DNA of 64,000 nucleotides from CAIKBL01 sp050247235 (GTDB lineage Bacteria; Pseudomonadota; Gammaproteobacteria; Ga0077536): assembly GCA_050247235.1 (NCBI GenBank), contig JBFWUN010000003.1, positions 74,035-138,034 on the forward strand, in the 5' to 3' direction. Below the pieces are notes generated by a model, which saw nothing but the letters and a program-made list of their open reading frames with translations, searched no databases and was not told the origin of the DNA. Shown here one piece after another: positions 8,321-17,188 of this stretch (position 1 is its first letter; each line of letters opens with the position of its first letter). Made by a program: the position numbers and the translations under genes.

Positions 8321-8673
8321 TGGAGGCGGAAACGACGATGCGGGGCAGGCACGAGGATGCGGGGCAGGCACGGCGACTCCCCGGCAAACCCTCTGCCACG
8401 GTTCTGCCATCCTTGCGGCCTCCCGTCCGCGGTGAGGTTCCGAGACGCTGTGGACGGCGCATTCCTACACGTCGCGCCGGCGAACCGGGTGTCGCTGCGC
8501 CAACCCAGCGGTGAACCGGCAACCGTCTGCCTATTGGTTCGTGCCCGTCGCCCCATGCACCGTCCGAAGGGTGTATTCGGTCGCCGAATCTCACTATCCT
8601 TCTGCCACCCCGCGCGCCTGTTCGGGCGCCACGGACGGGATCCCGATAACCAGAACATCTTCGGAGGTAGCCC
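8321..8673. other. Leader region of the molybdenum hydroxylase operon
   Basis: No gene-like frame; open frames here have no family character. Direct repetition of GGGGCAGGCACG around 8341-8372 follows the REP array. A strong ribosome-binding site, CGGAGGT, at 8662-8668 sits six bases before the TTG start at 8674. No clear sigma-70 promoter was identified by eye. Confidence 0.4.
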
Positions 8674-9537
8674 TTGCTGACTTTCAACAACCCGGGCACG
8701 GTCGATGAAGCCGTGGCGCTGCTGCAGCAGGGCGCGGGCCGGCGCCTGCTCGCCGGCGGCACCGATCTGCTGGTCCAGCTCCGCAGCGGCCGGCTGCAGG
8801 CGCAAGGCATCGTCGACCTGAAGCGAATTCCGGAACTGCGGACGATCCGCGCCGAGAACGGCGGATTCCGGATCGGCGCTGCGGTCAGCGGGGCCGAACT
8901 TGGCGAACACGCCGCGTTGCGGAAGATGTGGCCCGGCGTGGTGGAGGCGGCGTGCCTGATCGGTTCCACGCAGATCCAGGGTCGCGCGAGCCTCGGCGGT
9001 AACCTGTGCAACGCGTCGCCCGCGGCCGACAGCGTGCCGGCGCTGATCGCCGCCGGCGCCAGATGTACGGTCGCGGGGCCCGGCGGCCGCCGCGAGGTTC
9101 CGGTGGAGAGCGTCGTCGTCAGTCCCGGCAAGACCAGCCTCGCGCCGGGTGAATTCATCGTCGACTTCCTGCTGTCGGCGCAGCCCTCGCGGGGCGGCGA
9201 TGCCTACCTGCGTTTCATCCCCCGTACCGAGATGGATATCGCGGTGGTTGGTGCCGGCGTGAGCCTGGTGCTGGACGCCAGCGGCACGTGCACCGCCACG
9301 CGGGTCGCGCTCGGCGCCGTCGCGCCGCGCGCGCTGCTCGTGGAAGCGGCCGGCAAAGCGCTGGTCGGGACGTCGGTCGATGCCGCTGCGCTGGACGCCG
9401 CTGCCGCGGCGGCCCGTGCCGCGTGCGCGCCGATCGATGACAAGCGCGGCACCATCGAATTCCGGACCCACGTCGCCGGTGTGCTGGTCAAGCGCGCCGC
9501 GACCATCGCGCTCGAGCGCGCGAGGAGCAACGCATGA
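8674..9537 (+). CDS. FAD-binding (medium) subunit of xanthine-dehydrogenase-family hydroxylase
   Basis: Carries FAD and passes electrons from the iron-sulphur subunit to the external acceptor in a three-subunit molybdenum hydroxylase. The TTG start is set by the CGGAGGT ribosome-binding site. The N-terminal ADP/FAD-binding signature is LLAGGTDLLVQLRSG, and the second FAD motif is TQIQGRASLGGNLCNASPAAD. At 287 residues it lacks the extra 4Fe-4S insertion expected in the 4-hydroxybenzoyl-CoA reductase beta subunit. Gene order medium-small-large is that of coxMSL-type operons, and the next gene starts inside this stop codon (ATGA). Confidence 0.93.
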   Translation: MLTFNNPGTVDEAVALLQQGAGRRLLAGGTDLLVQLRSGRLQAQGIVDLKRIPELRTIRAENGGFRIGAAVSGAELGEHAALRKMWPGVVEAACLIGSTQIQGRASLGGNLCNASPAADSVPALIAAGARCTVAGPGGRREVPVESVVVSPGKTSLAPGEFIVDFLLSAQPSRGGDAYLRFIPRTEMDIAVVGAGVSLVLDASGTCTATRVALGAVAPRALLVEAAGKALVGTSVDAAALDAAAAAARAACAPIDDKRGTIEFRTHVAGVLVKRAATIALERARSNA

Positions 9538-10007
9538 AGCATCACATCACGGCCACCCTCAACGGCGACGCCTGCGAATTCCTCTGCGACACCGAGCAGA
9601 CCCTGCTCGATGTCCTCCGCGACGAACTCGGACTCACCGGCTCCAAGGAAGGCTGCGGCTCCGGGGACTGCGGGGCCTGCAGCGTGCGGCTCGACGGCCG
9701 CCTGGTCTGCGCGTGCCTCGTGCTCGGGTGCGAGGTCAACGGCCACGCGGTCGAGACCATCGAAGGCATCGCGGCCGGCCACCAGCTGCACCCGCTGCAG
9801 CAGACCTTCCTGAACGAAGCGGCGCTGCAGTGTGGGATCTGCACGCCGGGCATCATCGTCGCCGCCAAGGCGCTGCTCGAGAAGAATCCCGATCCGAGCG
9901 AAGAGGAAATCCGTTTCTGGCTCGCCGGCAACCTGTGCCGGTGCACCGGCTACGACAAGATCGTCCGCGCGGTCCAGCAGGCCGCCGCAGTCATGAGGAG
10001 TGCTTGA
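9534..10007 (+). CDS. 2Fe-2S small subunit of xanthine-dehydrogenase-family hydroxylase
   Basis: Holds two 2Fe-2S clusters relaying electrons from the molybdenum site to FAD. The plant-ferredoxin-type ligands are in EGCGSGDCGACSV with a further Cys in LVCACLV. The C-terminal helical cluster has CGICTPG and NLCRCTGYDKIV. Its 157 residues are the family's usual length. The start overlaps the FAD subunit by 4 bp (ATGA), and the large subunit starts immediately after the stop with GAGGAG ahead of it. Substrate is determined by the large subunit. Confidence 0.95.
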   Translation: MKHHITATLNGDACEFLCDTEQTLLDVLRDELGLTGSKEGCGSGDCGACSVRLDGRLVCACLVLGCEVNGHAVETIEGIAAGHQLHPLQQTFLNEAALQCGICTPGIIVAAKALLEKNPDPSEEEIRFWLAGNLCRCTGYDKIVRAVQQAAAVMRSA

Positions 10008-10008
10008 C

Positions 10009-12276
10009 ATGGGAAATGAAGGCAATCAGTTCAAGTGGGTCGGCACCCGCCCGGTCCGCCCCGACGGGGTGGACAAGGTCACGGGGCAGGCGAACTACGG
10101 CGCCGACTTCACGCTCCCCGGCATGCTCGCCGGCCGCGTGCTGCGCAGTCCGCATGCGCATGCCCGCATCCGCGGGATCAGCACCGCCAAGGCCGCGGCG
10201 CTGCCCGGCGTGCGTGCCGTCGTCACGGCCGCCGATTTCCCCGAGCTGCCGTCCGAGGTCGCGACGGGCGGGGAAGCGCCGGTCAACTACCGGCATGTCT
10301 CCGAGAACGCGATCGCGCGCCACAAGGCACTGTACGAAGGCCACGCGGTCGCCGCGGTCGCGGCGACGTCCGCACTGATCGCCGAACAGGCGCTGAAACT
10401 CATCGAAGTCGACTACGAGGTGCTGCCGCACGTGATCGACGTGCGTGCAGCGATGCGGCCGGATGCGCCGGTGCTGCACGCGGACCTGTTCACGAACGGC
10501 GTTGACCCGAAACCGACGAAGGCCTCCAACATCGCCGCCCGCGTGGAGTTCGCGGCGGGTGACATCGAACAGGGCTTCAAGGACGCCGAGGTCACGATCG
10601 AACGCGAGTACACCACGCAGCCCGTGCACCAGGGCTACATCGAGCCGCACGCGTGCGTGGCGAGCATGGCCGCGGACGGCATGACCACGGTCTGGTGCAG
10701 CAGCCAGGGCCAGTTCATGGTGCGCGAATTCTGCTCCAAGCTGCTGAAGATCGAGGACTCGAGCCTGCGCGTGATCCCCGCCGAGATCGGCGGCGGCTTC
10801 GGTGGCAAGACCACGGTCTACCTGGAGCCGCTCGCGATCGCGCTGTCGCGCAAGTCCGGCAAGCCGGTCAAGCTCGTGATGACGCGCGATGAAGTCTTCA
10901 AAGCCAGCGGACCCACCTCCGGCGCGCACCTCAAGGTGAAGATCGGCGCGAAGCGCGACGGCACGCTCGTCGCAGGGCTTTGCGAGCTGGCCTACCAGGC
11001 CGGCGCGTTCCCGGGCTCGCCGGCCACGCCGGGCTGCATGACCGCGTTCGCGTGCTACGAGATCCCGCATGCGAAGACCATCGGTTACGACGTGGTCTCC
11101 AACCGTCCCAAGTGTGCGGCCTACCGCGCGCCGGGCGCGCCGATCTCGGCGTTCGCAGTGGAGTCCGCGCTGGACGAGCTCGCGCTGCAGCTCGGCATCG
11201 ATCCCATCGAGCTGCGCCTGAAGAATGCGGCCAAGGAAGGGACCCGTGCGATCTACGGACCCAAGTTCCCGACGATCGGCTTTGTCGAGACCTTGCAGGC
11301 CGCGAAGGCACATCCGCATTACAGCGCACCGCTGAAGGCCAACCAGGGTCGCGGTATCGCGTCAGGCTTCTGGTTCAACATCGGCGGGCAGTCGAGCGCG
11401 GCGGTCCACATCAACGAGGACGGCACCGCCGAGGTCGTGACCGGCAACCCGGACATCGGCGGCTCGCGCGCGTCGATGGCGATGATGGCGGCCGAGGTGC
11501 TCGGCATCGACCTCGCGAAGGTCAAGCCGATGATCGGCGACACCGGCCAGATCGCGTACAGCTTCCTGACCGGCGGCAGCCGCGTCACGTTCGCCACCGG
11601 CAAGGCGGTGTGCGAGGCGGCGAACGACGTCGTCGAACAGCTCCGCGCGCGCGCGGCCAAGCTGTGGAAGTGCGGCGTGGAGGATGTCATCTGGAAGGAC
11701 GGCGTGGCGTACCCGGCGCAGGGCCAGACGGATGCCCGCACGCAGCTCTCGCTCGCCGAGATCGCGGCGAGCGCAGCGAAGACCGGCGGTCCCATCAGCG
11801 GCAAGGCGTCGCTGAACGTCGGCGGCGCGGGCGCCGGTTTCGGCACGCACATCTGCGACGTGGAGGTCGATCCGGAGACGGGTCGCGCATCGGTGGTGCG
11901 CTACACCGCCGTGCAGGATGTCGGGCGTGCCATCCACCCGGGCTACGTGGAAGGCCAGATGCAGGGCGGCGCCGCGCAGGGCATCGGCTGGGCGCTGAAC
12001 GAAGAATACGTGTACGACGACCAGGGCCGGCTGCAGAACGCCGGGTTCCTCGACTACCGGATGCCGGTGGCCTCGGACCTGCCGATGATCGATACCGTGA
12101 TGGTGGAGGTGCCGAACCCGTCGCACCCGTTCGGGGTGCGCGGCGTGGGAGAAGTGCCGATCGTGCCGCCGCTCGCGGCGGTCGCCAACGCGGTGGCCCG
12201 CGCCAGCGGCGTGAGAGTCAACGATCTCCCGATCTCGCCGCCGCGGCTGCTGAAGGCGCTGCAGTCCAAGGGCTGA
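10009..12276 (+). CDS. Molybdopterin-binding large subunit of xanthine-dehydrogenase-family hydroxylase
   Basis: Catalytic subunit that hydroxylates a carbon using water and the molybdopterin cofactor. ATG 10009 follows GAGGAG and a one-base gap from the previous stop. The 755 residues contain the N-terminal GVDKVTGQANYGAD segment, the cofactor loop EIGGGFGGKT, and the catalytic glutamate in GVRGVGEVPIVPP near the C-terminus. Where CO dehydrogenase has AYRCSFR, this protein has AYRAPGAP, so it is not form I CO dehydrogenase. Candidate substrates are aromatic, heterocyclic or CoA-linked rings, or an aldehyde. A MoaD-like protein gene follows at once. Confidence 0.93.
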   Translation: MGNEGNQFKWVGTRPVRPDGVDKVTGQANYGADFTLPGMLAGRVLRSPHAHARIRGISTAKAAALPGVRAVVTAADFPELPSEVATGGEAPVNYRHVSENAIARHKALYEGHAVAAVAATSALIAEQALKLIEVDYEVLPHVIDVRAAMRPDAPVLHADLFTNGVDPKPTKASNIAARVEFAAGDIEQGFKDAEVTIEREYTTQPVHQGYIEPHACVASMAADGMTTVWCSSQGQFMVREFCSKLLKIEDSSLRVIPAEIGGGFGGKTTVYLEPLAIALSRKSGKPVKLVMTRDEVFKASGPTSGAHLKVKIGAKRDGTLVAGLCELAYQAGAFPGSPATPGCMTAFACYEIPHAKTIGYDVVSNRPKCAAYRAPGAPISAFAVESALDELALQLGIDPIELRLKNAAKEGTRAIYGPKFPTIGFVETLQAAKAHPHYSAPLKANQGRGIASGFWFNIGGQSSAAVHINEDGTAEVVTGNPDIGGSRASMAMMAAEVLGIDLAKVKPMIGDTGQIAYSFLTGGSRVTFATGKAVCEAANDVVEQLRARAAKLWKCGVEDVIWKDGVAYPAQGQTDARTQLSLAEIAASAAKTGGPISGKASLNVGGAGAGFGTHICDVEVDPETGRASVVRYTAVQDVGRAIHPGYVEGQMQGGAAQGIGWALNEEYVYDDQGRLQNAGFLDYRMPVASDLPMIDTVMVEVPNPSHPFGVRGVGEVPIVPPLAAVANAVARASGVRVNDLPISPPRLLKALQSKG

Positions 12277-12286
12277 TCGGGGCGGC

Positions 12287-12535
12287 ATGGCGATCGTCGT
12301 GCTGCAGCCCGGGTTCGCGCGGCGTTACACCGAGGGCCAGACCCGGCTCGAGGTGGACGCCGCCGACTACCAGGCGCTCGTCGAAGTCCTCGACGAGCGC
12401 TTTCCCGGGTTCGCCGACGCCGTCGCCGTGCGCATCGCCGTCGCGATCGACGGCCAGATCTTCCCCGATCCGCTGCTGGAGCCGATCGGGCCGACCAGCG
12501 AGGTGTTCTTCCTGCCGATGCTCGAAGGCGGTTAG
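12287..12535 (+). CDS. MoaD/ThiS-like ubiquitin-fold sulphur carrier
   Basis: Small 82-residue beta-grasp protein ending in Gly-Gly (PMLEGG), the hallmark of sulphur carriers that are adenylated and thiocarboxylated at the C-terminus. The sequence has the LEVDAADYQALVEVLDERFPG helix segment and the VFFLPMLEGG strand typical of MoaD. It begins 10 bp after the molybdenum large subunit and closes this part of the operon. Possible roles are to supply sulphur for molybdopterin or for the cyanolyzable Mo=S ligand of the adjacent hydroxylase, or to donate sulphur in a pathway step. No MoaE or activating enzyme is seen nearby, which makes the role open. Confidence 0.75.
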   Translation: MAIVVLQPGFARRYTEGQTRLEVDAADYQALVEVLDERFPGFADAVAVRIAVAIDGQIFPDPLLEPIGPTSEVFFLPMLEGG

Positions 12536-12774
12536 CCCGCGAGCCGTCGGCCGCGCGAGCGTCTGCGGTCAGCCCCTCCTGCGCAGTCCACCAGTGCCCA
12601 TGAGGTTGCGCACGATCCCGCGGGTCGATCCGTGTTCCCTGCAGCGCCCTGACCCACGCGATATCCGTCGTGCGGACACCCGGCGTGGATGGCGGCCAGC
12701 GCAAGGAACGACAGCAAGGTCATTCGTGTCGCCGCCGCCTTTCCTGTCGACACCCGGCGGGACTAAGCTGCGCC

Positions 12775-13569
12775 ATGTCCCAGGCTCCGAGCACACCTGC
12801 GAATCATGGCCTGCGCTTGCGCCAGGTGGCACTCGTCGCGCCGGTGCTCGCGCCGCTCGAACACCAGGCCAGCGAAATCTTCGGGCTCACGCCGTGCCAC
12901 CGCGATCCGTCCGTCGGCGCGTTCGGCCTCGTGAACGTGCTGTTCGCCGTGGGATCGCAGTTCCTGGAGATCGTCGCGCCCACGCGTCCGGACACCGCGG
13001 GTGGACGCCAGCTCGCGCGTCACGGGGGACCTGGCGGCTACATGGTGATCACGCAGTGTCGCCGCCACGCGCCGTACCGTGCACGCGCGGAGGCGGCTCA
13101 AGTCCGGGTGGTGCACGCGTTCGAACGCCCGGAGTTCGTGCACATGCAACTGCACCCGCAGGACACCGGCGGGACGTTCCTGGAGATCGACGAGCAGCGC
13201 GGCCCCGGGGCCGACCTGCCGGACGGTGACTGGTACCCGGCGGGTCGGCACTGGCGCGACACGCCACCGTCCCGGCTGGCGGCGATCGTCGCGGCCGAGA
13301 TCGCGTGCGCCGATCCGGTTGACGTGGCACGGCGCTGGGGTTCGCTCACCGGGTGCACGCCGCGGGACGCGGGCGCCGGTCACACGCTCGCGCTCGCGGA
13401 TGCCGAGCTGCGCTTCGTGCCGCAGACGCCCGGGATGCCCGATCGGCTGCGCGGCATCGAGGTCATCGCCCGCGAGCACGCCGCGATCCGCGCGGCCGCC
13501 GCCGTCCATGGCCTGGCGCGCGACGGCGACACGCTGACTTTCGCAGGCCTGAGGATCCGGCTGACATGA
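12775..13569 (+). CDS. VOC/glyoxalase-like domain protein
   Basis: Vicinal-oxygen-chelate fold protein of about 264 residues, closest in feel to the Glyoxalase_3 group. Typical elements are the opening LRQVALVAPVLAPLEHQASEIFGL and FLEIVAPTRPDTAGGRQLARHG, then a second half with AGHTLALADAELRFVP. The reaction is unknown; VOC proteins include isomerases, lyases and dioxygenases. ATG 12775 is chosen because the upstream residues of the frame are not protein-like. It overlaps the enoyl-CoA hydratase by 4 bp (ATGA), so the two are translationally coupled, suggesting action on the same CoA pathway intermediates. Confidence 0.75.
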   Translation: MSQAPSTPANHGLRLRQVALVAPVLAPLEHQASEIFGLTPCHRDPSVGAFGLVNVLFAVGSQFLEIVAPTRPDTAGGRQLARHGGPGGYMVITQCRRHAPYRARAEAAQVRVVHAFERPEFVHMQLHPQDTGGTFLEIDEQRGPGADLPDGDWYPAGRHWRDTPPSRLAAIVAAEIACADPVDVARRWGSLTGCTPRDAGAGHTLALADAELRFVPQTPGMPDRLRGIEVIAREHAAIRAAAAVHGLARDGDTLTFAGLRIRLT

Positions 13570-14378
13570 ACTACCACGACATCACGCTCGAGATCGAAGA
13601 CCCGGTGGCCGTGATCCGGCTGAACCGGCCGGACAAGCTCAACGCGTTCACCCTCGACACCCTGCACGAGATCCGCGCCGCGGTGGGCGCGGCGGTGGCC
13701 GACCCGCGCGTCGTCGGCATCGTGATCACCGGCAACGGGCGCGGCTTCTGCGCGGGGCTGGACACGGACGCGCTGGCGGCTGCCACTGCCGATGCGAGCG
13801 CGTGGCAGGCAGACTCCGCCGCGCACGCCGATCTGCCCGGCATCTTCAGCTACCTGCTGGAGACCCCGAAGCCCGTGATCGCGGCCGTGAACGGCGTGGC
13901 GGCGGGCGGCGGACTGGTGCTCACGCTGATGTGCGATCTGCGCTTCGCAGCCGCTTCCGCAAGCTTCGTGACGATCTTCCTGAAGCGCGGGCTCATTGCC
14001 GAGCACGGCGCGAGCTGGGTGCTGCCGCGGCTCGTCGGCACCGGCCACGCGCTCGACCTGCTGTGGATGAGCGATCGCATCGATGCACAGACCGCCCGCG
14101 ATCTCGGGCTGGTGGAAAAACTGTGCACGGATGACGACGTGCTCGAGATGGCGTGCGACTACGTACGCCGGCTCGCAGTCACGTCATCTCCGGCCGCGAT
14201 CGCCGAGACCAAGCGGCTGGTGTACCGCCATCTCGGCACCCATTACGTGCAGGCGCTGCAGGAAGCGGATCGCGCGCAGTTGAGATTCGTGGGGCTCCCG
14301 GACGCGCAGGAAGGCGCGCGGGCGCTGCTGGAGAAGCGTGCACCGCGGTTCCCGCGGCTCGGGGGAGACGACGACTGA
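13566..14378 (+). CDS. Enoyl-CoA hydratase/isomerase (crotonase family)
   Basis: Acts on a 2-enoyl-CoA or related thioester. The 270-residue protein has LNRPDKLNAFTLDTLHEI, the oxyanion-hole segments NGRGFCAGLDTDAL and NGVAAGGGLVLTLMCDLRFAA, and a C-terminal trimerisation helix. In the segment where catalytic Glu164 of rat crotonase sits, this protein reads LKRGLIAEHGASWVLPRLVG, which resembles the isomerase or hydrolase branches more than a classic hydratase. The start is coupled to the VOC gene by an ATGA overlap. The exact reaction is uncertain. Confidence 0.9.
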   Translation: MNYHDITLEIEDPVAVIRLNRPDKLNAFTLDTLHEIRAAVGAAVADPRVVGIVITGNGRGFCAGLDTDALAAATADASAWQADSAAHADLPGIFSYLLETPKPVIAAVNGVAAGGGLVLTLMCDLRFAAASASFVTIFLKRGLIAEHGASWVLPRLVGTGHALDLLWMSDRIDAQTARDLGLVEKLCTDDDVLEMACDYVRRLAVTSSPAAIAETKRLVYRHLGTHYVQALQEADRAQLRFVGLPDAQEGARALLEKRAPRFPRLGGDDD

Positions 14379-14472
14379 ATCGTCCTGAGGCCGGTCGTCC
14401 GCTCGGCGACTGAACCGCGGCCGAAGCGCGACAACGGCCGGAAGGCTGAATCCCTCCCGGCCAATCGGCAAC

Positions 14473-15435
14473 TCAGCCGGCGCGCGGTGTCGGCGGATGC
14501 GGCAGCGAGGGATCGCGCGGACCGAGACCGCCTTCCTGCAGGATGGCTTCCGGGATCGCCGATTTCACGTCGCGGATGAAGCCCACCTTCTGCAGCAGCA
14601 GCAGCGACCAGAACACCGGGTCCACTTCCCACCACGCGAAACCCGTGCGTGCACTCGCACCGAACCGGTGGTGGTTGTTGTGCCAGCCGGCACCGAGCGT
14701 CAGCACGCCGAGTACCGGGCGGTTCATCGAGCCGTCCGCCACCTTCGGGAACCGGCGGTAGCCGCCCGGGAACTGCGGCATGTGCCCGAGCGAATTCACG
14801 AACGATGTCATGTGCAGCGCGAGCGTGGTCGGCAGGTACGCGCCCCACAGCGCGGCGGCGAGACCGTCGATCTGCGCGCCGAACACGCCGAACTCGCCGA
14901 GCGCGTAGAACAGCGGCACCGCGAGGTAGAGCGGCACCCAGTAGTACTTGTTCAGCCACACCAGTTCCGGGAATTTCGCGTAGTCGGCAACGACGTCGAG
15001 ATCCGTCACCAACCAGCGGCCGTCGGTCAGCCAGCGGGCGTGCGCGTGCAGGAATCCCTTGCCGGCCGGTGAATGCGGATCGTCCGGGGTGTCCGCAAAG
15101 CGATGATGCGCGCGGTGCGTTGCGGCCCACCACAGCGGCCCCCGCTGACCGCACTGCGTGCCGAGCACTGCGAGCAGGAACTGTCGGATACGGCCGGTGC
15201 GGTAGGCCGCGTGCGAGAAGTACCGGTGGTAGACCGCCTCCATCGCCCAGATCCGCACGAGGTAGCTCACCACGAGCAATGTCACCAGCGGGACGCTGGG
15301 CGGAATCAGAAGGAGGGCCGCGAAGGCGGCGAGATGCCGGCCGCCGACGCGGGTGAAGGCCAGCCACACCGGGTCTCCGTGCTGGAGACCCAGGCGTGGC
15401 CGGACAGCGGGCGTGGTGATGCCTTCTGTCGTCAT
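14473..15435 (-). CDS. Acyl-CoA (stearoyl-type) fatty acid desaturase
   Basis: Membrane di-iron enzyme that introduces a double bond into a fatty acyl chain using oxygen. The three histidine boxes are present: HRYFSH, HRAHH and HNNHH, the pattern of Delta-9 acyl-CoA desaturases. Two hydrophobic pairs of helices flank them (LAAFAALLLIPPSVPLVTLLVVSYLV and LYLAVPLFYALGEFG region). The length of 320 residues fits bacterial members. It stands on the opposite strand to the surrounding operon and is convergent with the enoyl-CoA hydratase. A role in membrane fluidity rather than catabolism is likely. A GAAGAG Shine-Dalgarno precedes the ATG. Confidence 0.93.
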   Translation of the reverse strand: MTTEGITTPAVRPRLGLQHGDPVWLAFTRVGGRHLAAFAALLLIPPSVPLVTLLVVSYLVRIWAMEAVYHRYFSHAAYRTGRIRQFLLAVLGTQCGQRGPLWWAATHRAHHRFADTPDDPHSPAGKGFLHAHARWLTDGRWLVTDLDVVADYAKFPELVWLNKYYWVPLYLAVPLFYALGEFGVFGAQIDGLAAALWGAYLPTTLALHMTSFVNSLGHMPQFPGGYRRFPKVADGSMNRPVLGVLTLGAGWHNNHHRFGASARTGFAWWEVDPVFWSLLLLQKVGFIRDVKSAIPEAILQEGGLGPRDPSLPHPPTPRAG

Positions 15436-15931
15436 TGTTATGACTCTTCGTGGGGGCTCTTCGCGGAGGGCTCGTGTCCCCCCGTCGTGGAACCGAGCCT
15501 AGCAATGGCCGGATCCGGCCGGCCCGACCCCGATCGGGGTAGTGCGTTTGGGGCATGGGGGGCCGCCAGGTGCCGGTCGCGGTGAAACCGAATGGCGGAA
15601 ACGATGCAGGAATGCCGGCCCACGCCAGGACACGACCAAAGCCGGACGCGCGCGAAGTCAAAGCGCCGTCCCTCCGTCAGCCGAGGGATCAGAAGGCGTG
15701 ACGCGTCAACCCGGGCGACAACGCGTTGAACTGTCAGGGCAATCGAACCGTTCGGGCGGGGCAGGCGTCGAAATGCGCGCGCAGGACCGTGCCGTCCAGT
15801 ACGCGCAGTCGCTCGCGGTGCGCGGCGGATGCCCGCCTCCGGCGCTGTCCGCGCGCGGGAGCCCCGCGCAGTATCTGTCCGATGCGTCCCGTGCGAGCAT
15901 GCCTGCCTCCCCAGCGAACGAAGGACACCTG
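15436..15931. other. Divergent control region between desaturase and acyl-CoA dehydrogenase
   Basis: About 500 bp without a convincing gene. It contains the perfect 14-bp palindrome GGCCGGATCCGGCC at 15507-15520, about 75 bp upstream of the desaturase start, which could be a regulator site. The GAAGGA at 15919 is the ribosome-binding site of the rightward acyl-CoA dehydrogenase. Promoters for both genes must lie here but none was clear by eye. Confidence 0.4.
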
Positions 15932-17104
15932 ATGGACTTCTCACTGTCACCCGACCTGCAGGCACTCGAACTGCGCGTGCGCGAGTTCGTGCGCCGCGAG
16001 GTCATCCCGCTCGAGAACGATCCGCGCCAGGATGTCCATGGGCCCACGCAGCCGCTGATCGAGGAGCTGCGCGCCCGCGCCCGCGCGGCCGGGCTCTACG
16101 CGCTGCACGCGCCGTCGCACTACGGCGGCATCGGACTCTCCCATCTCGGCCGCGCGGTGGTCTACGAGGCGGCGGGGTATTCGCTGTTCGGGCCGCTCGC
16201 GCTGCATTGCATGCCGGGCGAGGGCGACCACCACATGCTGGAGATGATCGCGAACGATGCGCAGAAAGACCGCTGGCTGAAACCGCTGCTCGACGGCACG
16301 GTGCGCTCGACATTCGCGATGACGGAGCCGGACGGCGCCGGCGCCGATCCGTCACAGCTGAAGACGCTCGCGCGACCCGACGGCCAGGACTACGTGCTGA
16401 ACGGCCGCAAGTGGTTCATCACGAGCTTCGCGGCCGCCGATTTCCACCTCGTGATGGCGCAGACCGCGGATACTGCCGGGCGCACGCTCGGCGCGACGAT
16501 GTTCGTCGTCGACAGCGGCACGCCGGGACTCACCGAGGTGCGCCGGATGGAGACCTTGGACGACGTCTACGTGGGCGGCCACAGCGAGATTGCATTCGAG
16601 AACGTGCGCGTCACGCGCGACCGCATCCTGGGCGAGGTCGGCCAGGGCTTCCGCTACGCACAGGTGCGCTTGTGTCCGGCACGGCTCACGCACTGCATGC
16701 GCTGGCTCGGCGCCGCGCAGCGCGCACACGACATCGCCGTGGACTACGCCCGCCGGCGCACCGCGTTCGGCAAGGTGATCGGGGAGCACGAAGGCGTGAG
16801 CTTCCAGCTCGCGGACAACCTGATGGACCTGCACCACTGCCGGCTCGCGGTCCGCCACGCCGCATGGCTGCTGGACCAGGGGCACGACGCGCGCCGCGAA
16901 ACCAGCATGTGCAAGGTCTACTGTTCCGAGAAGCTCGGCGCGGTGGTCGACCGCGCGGTACAGGTCATGGGGGGCAGCGGCATCAGCCATGACACCGCGA
17001 TCGCGCGCATCTATCGCAACATCCGGCCGTTCCGCCTGTACGACGGTCCGTCTGAAGTCCATCGCTGGGCGATGGGGCGCGACATCATGAAAGGGATCGC
17101 GTGA
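15932..17104 (+). CDS. Acyl-CoA dehydrogenase (ACAD10/11-like)
   Basis: FAD enzyme that forms the alpha-beta double bond of an acyl-CoA. Features are the FAD/substrate loop AMTEPDGAGADPS and the RKWFITSFAAADFH segment, the Arg-rich YARRRTAFGKVIGEHEGVSF, and the C-terminal RNIRPFRLYDGPSEVHRWAMG. The last motif matches the ACAD10/11 subgroup, whose members work with APH-like kinases in hydroxy-acid breakdown, such as LvaC in the Pseudomonas lva pathway. ATG 15932 is preferred; the open frame upstream to 15542 is not protein-like. Its 390 residues are standard. The kinase-like partner genes lie 8 kb downstream at 25566-27013. Confidence 0.92.
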   Translation: MDFSLSPDLQALELRVREFVRREVIPLENDPRQDVHGPTQPLIEELRARARAAGLYALHAPSHYGGIGLSHLGRAVVYEAAGYSLFGPLALHCMPGEGDHHMLEMIANDAQKDRWLKPLLDGTVRSTFAMTEPDGAGADPSQLKTLARPDGQDYVLNGRKWFITSFAAADFHLVMAQTADTAGRTLGATMFVVDSGTPGLTEVRRMETLDDVYVGGHSEIAFENVRVTRDRILGEVGQGFRYAQVRLCPARLTHCMRWLGAAQRAHDIAVDYARRRTAFGKVIGEHEGVSFQLADNLMDLHHCRLAVRHAAWLLDQGHDARRETSMCKVYCSEKLGAVVDRAVQVMGGSGISHDTAIARIYRNIRPFRLYDGPSEVHRWAMGRDIMKGIA

Positions 17105-17145
17105 TTCGTGTCACCCTCGCGAAAGCGGGGGTCCAGCCGACGTCA
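17105..17145. repeat. Diverged REP unit
   Basis: GTCACCCTCGCGAAAGCGGGGGTCCAG at about 17109-17135 is a variant of the extragenic palindrome found in three copies at 8191-8320. It sits directly after the acyl-CoA dehydrogenase stop, between convergent genes, and could form a terminator-like hairpin with stem CCCTCGC/GCGGGGG. Confidence 0.7.
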
Positions 17146-17188
17146 CCAAACGCCCGGGAGGACAGGCCTCTCGCCGTGTCCCGCCCCG

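Noticed and set aside
8674..9537. 4-hydroxybenzoyl-CoA reductase beta subunit
   Set aside because: The FAD subunit is only 287 residues and lacks the cysteine-rich insertion that binds the extra 4Fe-4S cluster in that enzyme.
10009..12276. Form I CO dehydrogenase large subunit
   Set aside because: The coxMSL gene order fits, but the AYRCSFR active-site loop is absent (AYRAPGAP instead).
10980..13229. A 749-residue open frame overlapping the molybdenum large subunit in another frame
   Set aside because: Low-complexity Arg/Gly/Ala translation typical of a frame shadow; the in-frame large subunit, MoaD-like and VOC genes explain the region.
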